Part shown: positions 7,585 to 14,980 of the stretch, one piece after another
Layout: each line of letters opens with the position of its first letter
Numbering within the stretch: the stretch's first letter is position 1
Source: JAAFHN01 sp031421855
GTDB lineage: Bacteria; Pseudomonadota; Gammaproteobacteria; Burkholderiales; Burkholderiaceae_C
DNA length: 63,134 nucleotides
Assembly: GCA_031421855.1 (NCBI GenBank)
Contig: JANOPN010000158.1
Span: 1-63,134, forward strand
Direction: 5' to 3'
The notes under the pieces: generated by a model
Database searches by the model: none
What the model was told of the DNA's origin: nothing
What the model saw: the letters and a program-made list of their open reading frames with translations, nothing else
Program-made: the position numbers and the translations under genes

Positions 7585-7590
7585 TTGGAC
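7537..7590 (+). other. attC site of the HNH cassette
   Basis: R'' GCCTAAC (7537-7543) and R' GTTGGAC (7584-7590) flank a perfect 7-bp hairpin AGATCGC/GCGATCT with loop GCTTGCT. At 54 bp it is a short attC. Part of it, plus about 40 bp downstream, recurs inverted at 62662-62745. Confidence 0.65.
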
Positions 7591-7756
7591 GAGCCCAGAT
7601 CCGGGGTCGGGTCGAAAATTTGAAGCGACCCTCACATCACCGCATCCCCGAGTCCGCTCGTGCATGAGCTTTTAAGAAATGCTCACAAGTTGACAGACCC
7701 GTGTCAGGCGCGAACACCCGGCAAAACCACATCAGTTGAACCACCGCCCGCCCGCC

Positions 7757-7850
7757 CGTCATCCTCGCGAAGGCGGGGATCCAGCTTTGGCAGGGTTCGG
7801 CCGATTTTGGAGCGACCTAGACCTGGATTCCTGCATTCGCAGGAATGACG
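7757..7850 (+). repeat. REP-like inverted repeat (GTCATCCTCGCGAAGGCGGG type), copy 1
   Basis: It begins CGTCATCCTCGCGAAGGCGG and ends with the near-complement TTCGCAGGAATGACG, so the ~94-bp unit can fold end to end. This is a repeat type widespread in proteobacteria. It lies in the 506-bp gap 7543-8048, in which I see no gene apart from it, the attC and an R1 copy. Confidence 0.85.
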
Positions 7851-7904
7851 ACCTGGTGAGTATGCCTTTTTTACCTTTTCGAGGCGATTTTTGGGCTCAT
7901 ATCG

Positions 7905-7951
7905 GTACTTTGTCACCGGATTCATTGATGTTAATGCTATGAATTTTGAAT
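7905..7951 (+). repeat. R1 interspersed repeat, copy 3
   Basis: TGTCACCGGATTCATTGATG followed by GCTATGAATTTTGAATG. It lies 98 bp before the aspartoacylase-like gene and may overlap its promoter region. Confidence 0.85.
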
Positions 7952-8048
7952 GTCACAGCCCCACAATTAGACGGACTGACATCAGTCGGTTTTGGTGTCG
8001 TCAGGCTGAATCATGCTGCAGCTACTTGGTTTGGCTACATTTAGGGGC

Positions 8049-9083
8049 ATGACCACATCACTGCCTTCAACCCTTTCGCACGAGTCTGACGCGAGCGCTT
8101 TTTTTGAGGTGCTGCCGCGCGACTTGTCGGCGTATCGCGCCGGTAACACGGGTGTGCCTTATGCATTCTTGTTTGACAGCGGGCTAGCAGGCCCGCGGGT
8201 CGCGATCAATGCGTTGACGCATGGCAATGAGTTTTGCGGCATGGTGGCGGTGTGCGCGCTTTTGGATGCTGGGTTGCGGCCCGAGCGCGGCAGCTTGAGT
8301 TTGAGTTTTGCCAACGTGGCGGCGTATGAGAGCTTCAACCCCAGCGCGCCATTTGACAGTCGTCAGTTGGTTCACAACTTGAACCGAATTTGGTCGGCGG
8401 CAGAGCTAAACGGCGACACACGCAGCCCCGAGCTAGACCGCGCACGTGAGATGCGAGAGGTGTTTGACCCGGCGCATGCCTTGCTGGACATCCACTCGAC
8501 CAGTCAAGACGTAGCCCCGTTTTTTGTTTACCCCAAAAGCACAGCCAACGACGCCTTGGTCGCCCAAATTGGCTTGCCCGCTGTTGCGTTGATCATGCCT
8601 GGCGGGATGCAAACCGGCACCCCACTGATTGAGTATGGCGCTTTTGGCTCGGGCGGCGCGGCAATTGGCTTACCCGGTGGCGGCGGGGCTGTGGTGGTGG
8701 AATGTGGGCAACACTTTTTGGCAGAAGCAGGCCGCGTGGCAACCGAAGTGTCGCTGCGGTTTTTGGCAGCGACTGGCGTGCTGACCGCTCAAAGCGCACA
8801 GGCTTGGTGCAATCGTCTTTTGGGCGACGGCGTTTGGGCAAAGCCACTGCCCGCGACGCAGCGTTTCGAGATGCTGAGCACCCACGTGATTCGCACCCCG
8901 GACCTGCGATGGATGCGTCCGCTCAAGGGCATGGAGGTGTTCTCGCTTGGCGAGTTAATCGGCGTTGACGGCGAGTTTGAAATCCGCTCGCCCTGCGACA
9001 ACTGCACGGTGTTCATGCCGCTGGCAGCCAATCGGCCCGCCGTGCCGGGGCGCGAGGGTGTGTATTTGACGCGACCGGTGTGA
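8049..9083 (+). CDS. Succinylglutamate desuccinylase/aspartoacylase-family hydrolase
   Basis: A 344-residue zinc carboxypeptidase-fold enzyme of the AstE/AspA family, which cleaves N-acyl amino acids. Zinc ligands are the H-x-x-E of ALTHGNEF (about residues 59-66) and a later His in LLDIHST. The AspA-type Arg/Asn motif is probably LVHNLNRIW. The start at 8049 (MTTSLPSTLS, preceded by AGGGGC) is preferred over the in-frame ATG at 8013, which has no ribosome site. It stands alone between repeat-rich gaps, and the acyl group removed is not known. Confidence 0.82.
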   Translation: MTTSLPSTLSHESDASAFFEVLPRDLSAYRAGNTGVPYAFLFDSGLAGPRVAINALTHGNEFCGMVAVCALLDAGLRPERGSLSLSFANVAAYESFNPSAPFDSRQLVHNLNRIWSAAELNGDTRSPELDRAREMREVFDPAHALLDIHSTSQDVAPFFVYPKSTANDALVAQIGLPAVALIMPGGMQTGTPLIEYGAFGSGGAAIGLPGGGGAVVVECGQHFLAEAGRVATEVSLRFLAATGVLTAQSAQAWCNRLLGDGVWAKPLPATQRFEMLSTHVIRTPDLRWMRPLKGMEVFSLGELIGVDGEFEIRSPCDNCTVFMPLAANRPAVPGREGVYLTRPV

Positions 9084-9228
9084 GCCTCGCTTTTGCCGAC
9101 CCTCAGGTCATTCGTGTTTGAGCGTGATATTTTGGTGTGACGAGGCAACCACGCGAGCTTTCACCAATGGGACTTACGCAAAATTGTCCCAGCAAGGCGC
9201 AGCGACGAAGACAGTGCGAACAGCACGG

Positions 9229-9310
9229 CTAGCCCGCATATTTCACCGTGACGGCATCCAACGCGCCCCGCTGCGAGGCGCGCTGAATGCCGTCACGGTG
9301 AAATATGCGG
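9229..9310. mobile_element. Short palindromic relative of the 5594-5838 element
   Basis: Two arms of about 34 bp, beginning CTAGCCCGCATATTTCACCG and returning as the complement, are separated by about 9 bases, so the 82-bp unit is one large hairpin. It lacks the final GCTAG at its right end. It interrupts the zeta-type toxin gene and provides the last ~22 codons and the stop of what remains. Confidence 0.8.
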
Positions 9311-9497
9311 CCCAGCGCCTGGCAGTTTCAGACCGCCGCGACAAGTCGGCGATGTGCTGCAAAGCTTCTGCTTCATGCAAATCGGTGTTGATGAATTCAG
9401 CGCCTTCCGGCACTTTGCCGGCCGCGAGCAAGGCTTTGTAGAGGGTGGATTTGCCTGCGCCATTTGGGCCTGCGAGCAAATAGAAAACAGGCTTCAC
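9243..9497 (-). pseudogene. Zeta-type toxin kinase, truncated by a small mobile element
   Basis: The first ~62 residues are a P-loop kinase of the zeta-toxin type: LLAGPNGAGKSTLYKALL (Walker A GPNGAGKST, residues 10-18), then EFINTDLHEAEA, the expected strand with Asp. From about residue 63 the frame reads into the palindromic element (9229-9310) and ends there. Zeta toxins normally run 190 or more residues, so the phosphotransfer and substrate-binding parts are gone. No continuation is recognisable beyond the element. The upstream ParD-like gene is intact. Confidence 0.75.
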
Positions 9498-9540
9498 GCT
9501 GTCGCAGCTTAGGACATCGCGAATGCGATGTCACGCGCCA

Positions 9541-9921
9541 TCAAGCCACAAGGCGCTGAGTGCCATTCACGGAGGCTTTGTCCGAATTGTTGGCCACCAC
9601 CTGGCGCACATGCGCGGCCAAAGCACCCGAGCGGTCAAAGTCGATGAAATCGGCTGTCAAGGATTGGGCTTGCGATGCCATGGCTTGCGAGGGAGCGGCT
9701 GATACCGCAGGTTGCATCACCGACTGCACGTCGCGCACGGTGATACCGGACTCTTCAACCGCTTTGCCCAGCATCGCCCAATACTCGATTTGCCCGGCAG
9801 TGGAGCGGCGAAAGGTCAGCGCGGCTGCGCGGGCATCGCTCACAAAAGGGGCGGGCAGCTTCACCGAATTGAAGTTTGGACTGACAGTAGAAACCAGAGC
9901 AGCATTCATCAAATTACCCAT
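9541..9921 (-). CDS. ParD-like antitoxin
   Basis: A 126-residue protein of the ParD-like group that accompanies zeta-type toxins. The core VKLPAPFVSDARAAALTFRR leads into STAGQIEYWAMLGKAVEE, the ribbon-helix-helix-like DNA-binding part (about residues 20-58). The C-terminal half is Ala/Ser-rich and probably the toxin-binding region. It lies 43 bp upstream of the truncated toxin in the usual antitoxin-toxin order. An alternative ATG at 9909 would remove four residues. With the toxin broken, its retention may reflect autoregulation or simple recency of the insertion. Confidence 0.72.
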   Translation of the reverse strand: MGNLMNAALVSTVSPNFNSVKLPAPFVSDARAAALTFRRSTAGQIEYWAMLGKAVEESGITVRDVQSVMQPAVSAAPSQAMASQAQSLTADFIDFDRSGALAAHVRQVVANNSDKASVNGTQRLVA

Positions 9922-10056
9922 TCATGTGAAACCCAGGCCGGAACACCCAATCGACTCGATTATAGAAAAAATCAGCGAATCGCGCCAGAAAGGCACTTAA
10001 TGGCGCATTACGCGTCACTTTGCACCAATTTGAATCCATTCAGCAAATCTTGTGAT

Positions 10057-10104
10057 GAAAATTCATAGCAACAAACTCAATGAATTCGGTGACCAGATGC
10101 CAAA
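10057..10104 (-). repeat. R1 interspersed repeat, copy 4 (reverse)
   Basis: TTCATAGCAACAAACTCAAT then TCGGTGACCAGATGCC on the plus strand. It lies between soxA and the ParD-like gene and is the last R1 copy before a 31-kb stretch without any. Confidence 0.85.
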
Positions 10105-10142
10105 TTAGTTCTAAATCTTGGCTTTGAATGCTCAAAACGGGC

Positions 10143-10940
10143 TCAGGGGCGAACGCCGGGCGACTCAGACGCCATGCCTTGCGCCCGGCGCGCCAGATGT
10201 GCTTCGATGTCGATCAGCTCTTGTGCCCCAAACTCAAAGGGCTGCGCCCGCACTGCCGTCATGCAACTGCGAATGCGGCGTTGCAGGCTGCCCATGTTGT
10301 CCCACGCCAGCCGGTAAATTGGGTAGGCGGTTGGATGACCCTGCACGATGGGGCTGCCACCGAGCCGTTGTCCAGCCAAGGTCGAGTGGCAATCTCGGCA
10401 ACTGAGGTTGATTTGGCCGATGCGGGTGCCAAACAAAACCTGCCCGCGATCTTGGGAGGCTTGAAGCGGCGGGCTGACATTTGCCGACATCGGCGCAAGC
10501 GCTTGGCCGCGCGAGACTTTGGCAATGGCCGCCTCGATGCCGAGCAAGGTCTCATGCTCGGGCGGCCATGCGGCCTGTTGCTGATGTTCGACGCGGCATT
10601 GGTTGATGCGCTGACTCAAGTTGACCACCCGACCCATCGGCTGCGAGAACTTGGGGTAGCCTGTCGCGACACCCTTGAGTTGATCGATGTTGCCGTGACA
10701 GTGAGCGCACGCTTTGGCGCTTGGCGTTGAGCTTGCCGTAGGGGGCATCGACCATGCCAAACGGCCCGATTGCACCCAAAGCATGGCCGGGTTTTGGGTG
10801 TCGTCGCGTTGCAGCGCCTGGGTGCTGGGCTGCATTCGCTCAAAGCTTGACTCGCGCGTGTCGATGGCCTGAGCCCAACCCACACTGGCAAAAAGCAAGC
10901 CCAAGCCAGCGCGACCCCAAACAACGCCCACCCGCATCAC
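10143..10940 (-). CDS. soxA: SoxA, diheme cytochrome c of the Sox system
   Basis: 265 residues with a signal peptide (cleavage probably after GWAQA, about residue 25). Two haem motifs are present, CAHCH (78-82) and CRDCH (181-185), plus the SoxA active-site Cys in RRIRSCM (Cys226). Supporting family motifs are DDTQNPAMLWV, RINQCR and QGHPTAYPIYRLAW. SoxAX normally joins a sulfur substrate to the SoxY cysteine in the periplasm. It is the last gene of the iorA-iorB-soxXYZA operon, starting within the end of soxZ (ATGA overlap). All residues needed for SoxA activity seem to be present. No soxB or soxCD is nearby. Confidence 0.93.
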   Translation of the reverse strand: MMRVGVVWGRAGLGLLFASVGWAQAIDTRESSFERMQPSTQALQRDDTQNPAMLWVQSGRLAWSMPPTASSTPSAKACAHCHGNIDQLKGVATGYPKFSQPMGRVVNLSQRINQCRVEHQQQAAWPPEHETLLGIEAAIAKVSRGQALAPMSANVSPPLQASQDRGQVLFGTRIGQINLSCRDCHSTLAGQRLGGSPIVQGHPTAYPIYRLAWDNMGSLQRRIRSCMTAVRAQPFEFGAQELIDIEAHLARRAQGMASESPGVRP

Positions 10941-11293
10941 GTAACCGTCAGCTCATGGGTCGCCTGTTGTACAAATCCACCGTCGCCACGCCACTCAATC
11001 ACCAAGCGGCCGCCGGTCTGCGCGCGGTAGTGAAACGCCACAAGTGGGTTGGCCGACACGGCAGCGTGGAGCTTGGCTTCAAAGACGCTCTGCGCGGCCA
11101 CAGCTGGCTGGGTGGCTGAGGCACGCGTTGCCACAAACTGACATCGCAAGCTGCGAATCAGGTTGCGGGGCATGGTTTGACCGTCGCTGTCGCGGCGATA
11201 CCCGGTCTCCATGGGGTGTTGAATCAACACGCGCAGTTCGATCACTTGACCGCGCTGGGCCGTGTTGGGGCCATTGATGAGGGCTCGGACCAT
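10937..11293 (-). CDS. soxZ: SoxZ, sulfur-carrier complex subunit
   Basis: 118 residues of the SoxZ immunoglobulin-like fold, starting MVRALINGPNTAQRGQVIEL and including LIQHPMETGYRRD, the part that contacts SoxY. There is no signal peptide, as usual; SoxZ is carried out with SoxY. It begins 3 bp after the soxY stop and overlaps soxA by 4 bp, so translation of Y, Z and A is probably coupled. Confidence 0.93.
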   Translation of the reverse strand: MVRALINGPNTAQRGQVIELRVLIQHPMETGYRRDSDGQTMPRNLIRSLRCQFVATRASATQPAVAAQSVFEAKLHAAVSANPLVAFHYRAQTGGRLVIEWRGDGGFVQQATHELTVT

Positions 11294-11296
11294 GGA

Positions 11297-11755
11297 TCAG
11301 TCTTCGATGCAGGCTGCGAGCGTGACGATCACGCGCACCGGCTGAATCCAGCAACTGCCGTCTGAGAGCTTGGCGACAGCGACCAATTGCTGCGTGGTCG
11401 CCAAGCGCACGCGTGTGGCGACCCGCGCGATACCGCTGGCGGGCGTGAGTGCGAACTCAGCCACATCGGGCTGCGGGTTTTTATCGGCAAAAAGGGCCAG
11501 GTGCGTGACGTGGTCTTGCTCGGTCATGGAGCTGTCGACATGAATCACCACCGGCACGCTGTTGCCGTTGTCAACCAATGGCTCGACCACCAAGCGAACC
11601 CGACCGACGCGCAACGCCGCGCCGCCGCCATAGCGCTGCAAAACACCCTGCAAGGACTCAGGTATCTCAGCCTCGGGGGTGGCGTGCGCGTGCATTGCCA
11701 ACACGCCGCCAGCCGATATACCAGCTATACCCGTTACAACCGCTCGGCGCTTCAA
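11297..11755 (-). CDS. soxY: SoxY-like sulfur carrier with atypical C-terminus
   Basis: 152 residues from a TTG start that overlaps the soxX stop (TTGA at 11755). An upstream ATG at 11824 would bury 70 bp in soxX. A Tat signal (MKRRAVVTGIAGISAGG) fits SoxY export. The SoxY fold is clear: VVIHVDSSMTEQDHVTHLALFA, then FALTPASGIARVATRVRLA. Canonical SoxY ends with a flexible GGCGG arm whose Cys carries the substrate. Here the chain ends VTLAACIED: one Cys (149) remains three residues from the end, but the glycines are replaced. No frameshift restores GGCGG. Whether this Cys can still reach SoxAX is open. Confidence 0.85.
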   Translation of the reverse strand: MKRRAVVTGIAGISAGGVLAMHAHATPEAEIPESLQGVLQRYGGGAALRVGRVRLVVEPLVDNGNSVPVVIHVDSSMTEQDHVTHLALFADKNPQPDVAEFALTPASGIARVATRVRLATTQQLVAVAKLSDGSCWIQPVRVIVTLAACIED

Positions 11756-12180
11756 CGCAAACTCACAAGCCACACGACAACGTCTTCGACCTCTTGGGTA
11801 TTCAAAATTGGCTTTCCTTGCCACGCTGCGCCGACCCGGGTGAGCCCGTCGACTTGGTGAAAGGACGGCATGACCGAATCGGGGTTGAAACGCTTCGGGT
11901 CAACGAGTCGCATGCGCAGCTGATCGGGTGTCCATCGCGCTCCCGCACCAGCCAGCGACGCGCCAATGTCGCTGGGTTGACGCTCGGCGCTGCCCGCAAT
12001 CGCATGGCACAAGACACACAGGCCGGTTTGCCGACTCGCCGCAATGCCAAAGCCACGAGTCGGGTCACCCAATGGCGCATTGAGCGACCTTGGGAGTGCC
12101 AAGTCATCCCGGATCTGAGCGTCTGCCCAAGCCGCAGAACTCAACACCAGGCCGGCAAACGCCCATGCAAGTCGTTTCAT
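11752..12180 (-). CDS. soxX: SoxX, monohaem cytochrome c
   Basis: 142 residues with a Sec signal peptide (cleavage near AAWADA, residue 20), one haem motif CVLCH (55-59) and a Met ligand in SVMPSFH (Met104). The family motif DPKRFNPDSVMPSFH identifies SoxX rather than a general cytochrome c. It pairs with SoxA to form SoxAX. It lies 9 bp downstream of the molybdenum hydroxylase large subunit and overlaps soxY. As the first c-type cytochrome after the hydroxylase genes it could also serve as electron acceptor for that enzyme (inference). Confidence 0.92.
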   Translation of the reverse strand: MKRLAWAFAGLVLSSAAWADAQIRDDLALPRSLNAPLGDPTRGFGIAASRQTGLCVLCHAIAGSAERQPSDIGASLAGAGARWTPDQLRMRLVDPKRFNPDSVMPSFHQVDGLTRVGAAWQGKPILNTQEVEDVVVWLVSLR

Positions 12181-12189
12181 GCCGCCACC

Positions 12190-14373
12190 TTAAGCCAGTT
12201 GATTTTTCAGCGGTAGGTCTCGGATGCGCTTACCAGTCGCCGCAAATATCGCATTGAGCACCGCTGGGGCCGCAACGGCGATGGTCGGCTCACCGACGCC
12301 ACCCCAAAACCCGCCCGAGCCAACGATCACGGTCTCGACTTTGGGCATGTCAGCCAGCTTGAGGGACGGGTAGTCGCCAAAATTGGTTTGCTCGATACGC
12401 CCAGCTTTGACTGTGCAGGCCTGATACAGCGCGGCCGACAGCCCGTATACAAACGAGCCCTCGACCTGGGCCTCGATTTGCTGGGGGTTCACGGCGTGGC
12501 CGCAATCGGTGGCCGCCACGATGCGATGCACCTTGAGCGAGCCGTCTGGCGCGACAGACACCTCGGCGCAAGCAGCAACGTAGGCCCCAAAACCCATGGT
12601 TTGTGCAAGCCCGCGAAACACACCCTTGGGTGCGGGTTGGTCGTAGCCGATTTTTTTGGCCACCGCATCCAACACCGCCAAGTGCTTGGGGTGCTGACTC
12701 ATGAGTTTGCGACGCAGCGCCAGCGGATCTTGGCGGGTCGCATGGGCGATTTCATCGAGAAAACACTCCAAATACACCGCGTTTTGGTTCAGATTGACGC
12801 CGCGCCAAAACCCGGCTGGCACGTGCGGGTTGCGCATCGCGTGATCAACCAGCAGGTTTGGAAACGTGTAGCCAATGGCCGCTTCGGGGCCGCCGGCATT
12901 GAGGCCTTGGAAAACGACCGGGTCCTTGCCGTCGCGGATGGCTTGCGGTGCAACGCTGGCCAAGATCGACTGGCCTGAGATGCGCATGTGCAAACCGGTA
13001 ATCTCGCCCTTGTCGTCAAGCCCGGCAACCATTTTGCATTGCGTCACCGGATGAAAACGGCCCTGAGCCATGTCTTCTTCGCGAGACCAAATCATTTTGA
13101 TTGGGATGCCGGGCATTTGTTTGGCGATCGATACCGCTTGGCGCACGTAGTCGGTTGCGCCACGCCGCCCGAAACCGCCACCCAGGTGAAGCTTGTAGAC
13201 CTCGCACTTCGCCGCGGGCAAACCAGCAGCCTCGGCCGCCGCCGCCAAGGCCGCCTCGCCGTTTTGGGTGGGGACCCAAACTTCACAACGCTCAGGTGTC
13301 CACTTCACGGTCGCATTCATCGTCTCCATGCAGGCATGATTTTGGTGCGGATACGAATACACCGCTTCAATGCGTCGCACTGAGCCCGCAATGGCACCGC
13401 GCGCATCACCTAAAACATTGCCCACAACCGCATCGGTCGCAGTCAACCCAAGCTTGAGGACAGCGGCAAACTCGGTTGTCGACGCGTTGGCATTGGGCCC
13501 GTCATCCCACTCAAGTGTCAATGCATCAAGGGCGGTTTTGGCTTGCCACCAGGTGTCGGCAACGACCGCAACACCGGTGTCGCCCAGGCGCAAGACCCGT
13601 CGAACGCCTCGCCGTTTGAGTACGGCCGTGTCGTCAAGTCGTTTGAGCTTGCCACCGAAAACTGGCGAGTCTTTGACGGCGGCATTGAGCATGCCGGCAA
13701 GCTGCAAGTCCATGCCGTAGATCTGCTTACCGGTTGTCTTGTCGACCGTATCCAGACGCGCGACCCGCTTGCCAATCAAGGTCCAGTCCTTGGGCTGCTT
13801 CAAGCCCACATCTTTGGGGGCGCTTAATTTGGCCGCCGCTGAAGCAACTTTCCCAAATGTGGTTTGGCGCTGACTGGCCGCATGCGTAACCACGCTGTCT
13901 TTTGCGTTGCATTCACTCGCGGAAACACCCCAAGCGTCTGCCGCTGCTTGAATCAAGACCGTCCGCGCGGCCGCACCTGCCTGACGCACATACTCATGCG
14001 AGCCCCGGATGCCACGGCTACCTCCGGTACCAAAGTCGCGCCAAACACGCTGGCGCGCCAAGTTTTGGCCGGGAGTTGGGTACTCGGTGCTGACTTTTGA
14101 CCAGTCGCAATGCAGCTCTTCCGCCACCAACTGAGCAAGCCCGGTTAGGGTGCCTTGACCCATCTCTGATCGTGCGATTCGAATGATGACCCTGTCGTCG
14201 GGTTGCACCACAACCCAAGCGTTAACTTCGGGCGGAAGTCCGACAGTGGGTGCTGCGGGCTGTCCTTGGGCGATGGCCTGCTTGTTAACCCAAGGGGCGT
14301 GAAAGCCCACGACCAAACTGCCAGCTGCAAAGGCCGTGGTCTTAAAAAACTTGCGGCGAGCGTTCGTGGTCAT
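12190..14373 (-). CDS. Molybdenum hydroxylase, large molybdopterin-binding subunit (IorB-like)
   Basis: 727 residues of the xanthine dehydrogenase/isoquinoline 1-oxidoreductase beta-subunit family, with a twin-arginine signal (Arg6-Arg7, ARRKFFKTTAFAAG), so the enzyme is probably exported folded to the periplasm. Cofactor-binding motifs include GGGFGRRG in the middle and the catalytic Glu in GVGEPT (about 692-697). Enzymes of this type hydroxylate N-heterocycles or oxidise aldehydes and often hand electrons to c-type cytochromes. It overlaps the [2Fe-2S] subunit by 4 bp and is followed after 9 bp by soxX. No FAD subunit is present, as usual for the IorAB type. Substrate unknown. Confidence 0.88.
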   Translation of the reverse strand: MTTNARRKFFKTTAFAAGSLVVGFHAPWVNKQAIAQGQPAAPTVGLPPEVNAWVVVQPDDRVIIRIARSEMGQGTLTGLAQLVAEELHCDWSKVSTEYPTPGQNLARQRVWRDFGTGGSRGIRGSHEYVRQAGAAARTVLIQAAADAWGVSASECNAKDSVVTHAASQRQTTFGKVASAAAKLSAPKDVGLKQPKDWTLIGKRVARLDTVDKTTGKQIYGMDLQLAGMLNAAVKDSPVFGGKLKRLDDTAVLKRRGVRRVLRLGDTGVAVVADTWWQAKTALDALTLEWDDGPNANASTTEFAAVLKLGLTATDAVVGNVLGDARGAIAGSVRRIEAVYSYPHQNHACMETMNATVKWTPERCEVWVPTQNGEAALAAAAEAAGLPAAKCEVYKLHLGGGFGRRGATDYVRQAVSIAKQMPGIPIKMIWSREEDMAQGRFHPVTQCKMVAGLDDKGEITGLHMRISGQSILASVAPQAIRDGKDPVVFQGLNAGGPEAAIGYTFPNLLVDHAMRNPHVPAGFWRGVNLNQNAVYLECFLDEIAHATRQDPLALRRKLMSQHPKHLAVLDAVAKKIGYDQPAPKGVFRGLAQTMGFGAYVAACAEVSVAPDGSLKVHRIVAATDCGHAVNPQQIEAQVEGSFVYGLSAALYQACTVKAGRIEQTNFGDYPSLKLADMPKVETVIVGSGGFWGGVGEPTIAVAAPAVLNAIFAATGKRIRDLPLKNQLA

Positions 14374-14909
14374 GCTCTGTCTCCCGCGTGAACGATGCCT
14401 AAGACTGCTTTACCAACCTGTGCAGGCGTCGCCGGGCGCGAGCCTGCCTTTTTAGCCGCCATTTCGCGGGCCGCCGCATGAATGCCTGCGCGAACGCGGT
14501 TGTAAGTGCCACATCGACAGATGTTGGTCATGGCGTCATCAATGTCTTTGTCGGTGGGATTGGGCTTTTCTGCCAACAAGGCGGCGGCTGCCATGATCAT
14601 CCCCGACTGACAAAACCCGCATTGGGGTACATCCAAAGCGACCCAAGCCCGTTGTACTGCATGCTGTCCATCGCTTGACAGGCCTTCAATGGTGGTGATT
14701 TTTTGAGTCGGCGTGAGTGCCGAAGCTGGCATCACACATGAGCGAACGGGTACCGAATCGATGTGCACGGTACAAGCGCCGCACTGCGCCACGCCACAGC
14801 CGTACTTGGTGCCTGTGAGACCAAGTTGTTCGCGCAACACCCATAAGAGCGGCGTATCAGCGTCAGCCTCGTAGGCGAGGGCTTTGCCATTGACAGTCAA
14901 TTGCGGCAT
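14370..14909 (-). CDS. Molybdenum hydroxylase, [2Fe-2S] subunit (IorA-like)
   Basis: 179 residues with two iron-sulfur clusters. The plant-type ferredoxin motif YGCGVAQCGAC...RSC gives Cys38, 43, 46 and 58; the second cluster is CGFCQ...CRCGTY, about residues 96-139. The ATG at 14909 has a good ribosome site (GGAG, 6 bases upstream), better than the in-frame ATG at 14930. It probably rides through the Tat pathway bound to the large subunit. It is the first gene of the six-gene operon that ends with soxA; a 71-bp gap to the 5'-nucleotidase gene should hold the promoter. Confidence 0.9.
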   Translation of the reverse strand: MPQLTVNGKALAYEADADTPLLWVLREQLGLTGTKYGCGVAQCGACTVHIDSVPVRSCVMPASALTPTQKITTIEGLSSDGQHAVQRAWVALDVPQCGFCQSGMIMAAAALLAEKPNPTDKDIDDAMTNICRCGTYNRVRAGIHAAAREMAAKKAGSRPATPAQVGKAVLGIVHAGDRA

Positions 14910-14980
14910 GCGGATCTCCAAAAAATGCACACCATCATTCTGTCATGCACCCCAACATTGCGCACGCCAGTCAAGAACCG

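Noticed and set aside
11297..11320. A frameshift hiding a normal GGCGG end of SoxY
   Set aside because: The other two frames before the soxZ start do not encode a Gly-Gly-Cys-Gly-Gly end, so the atypical terminus seems real.
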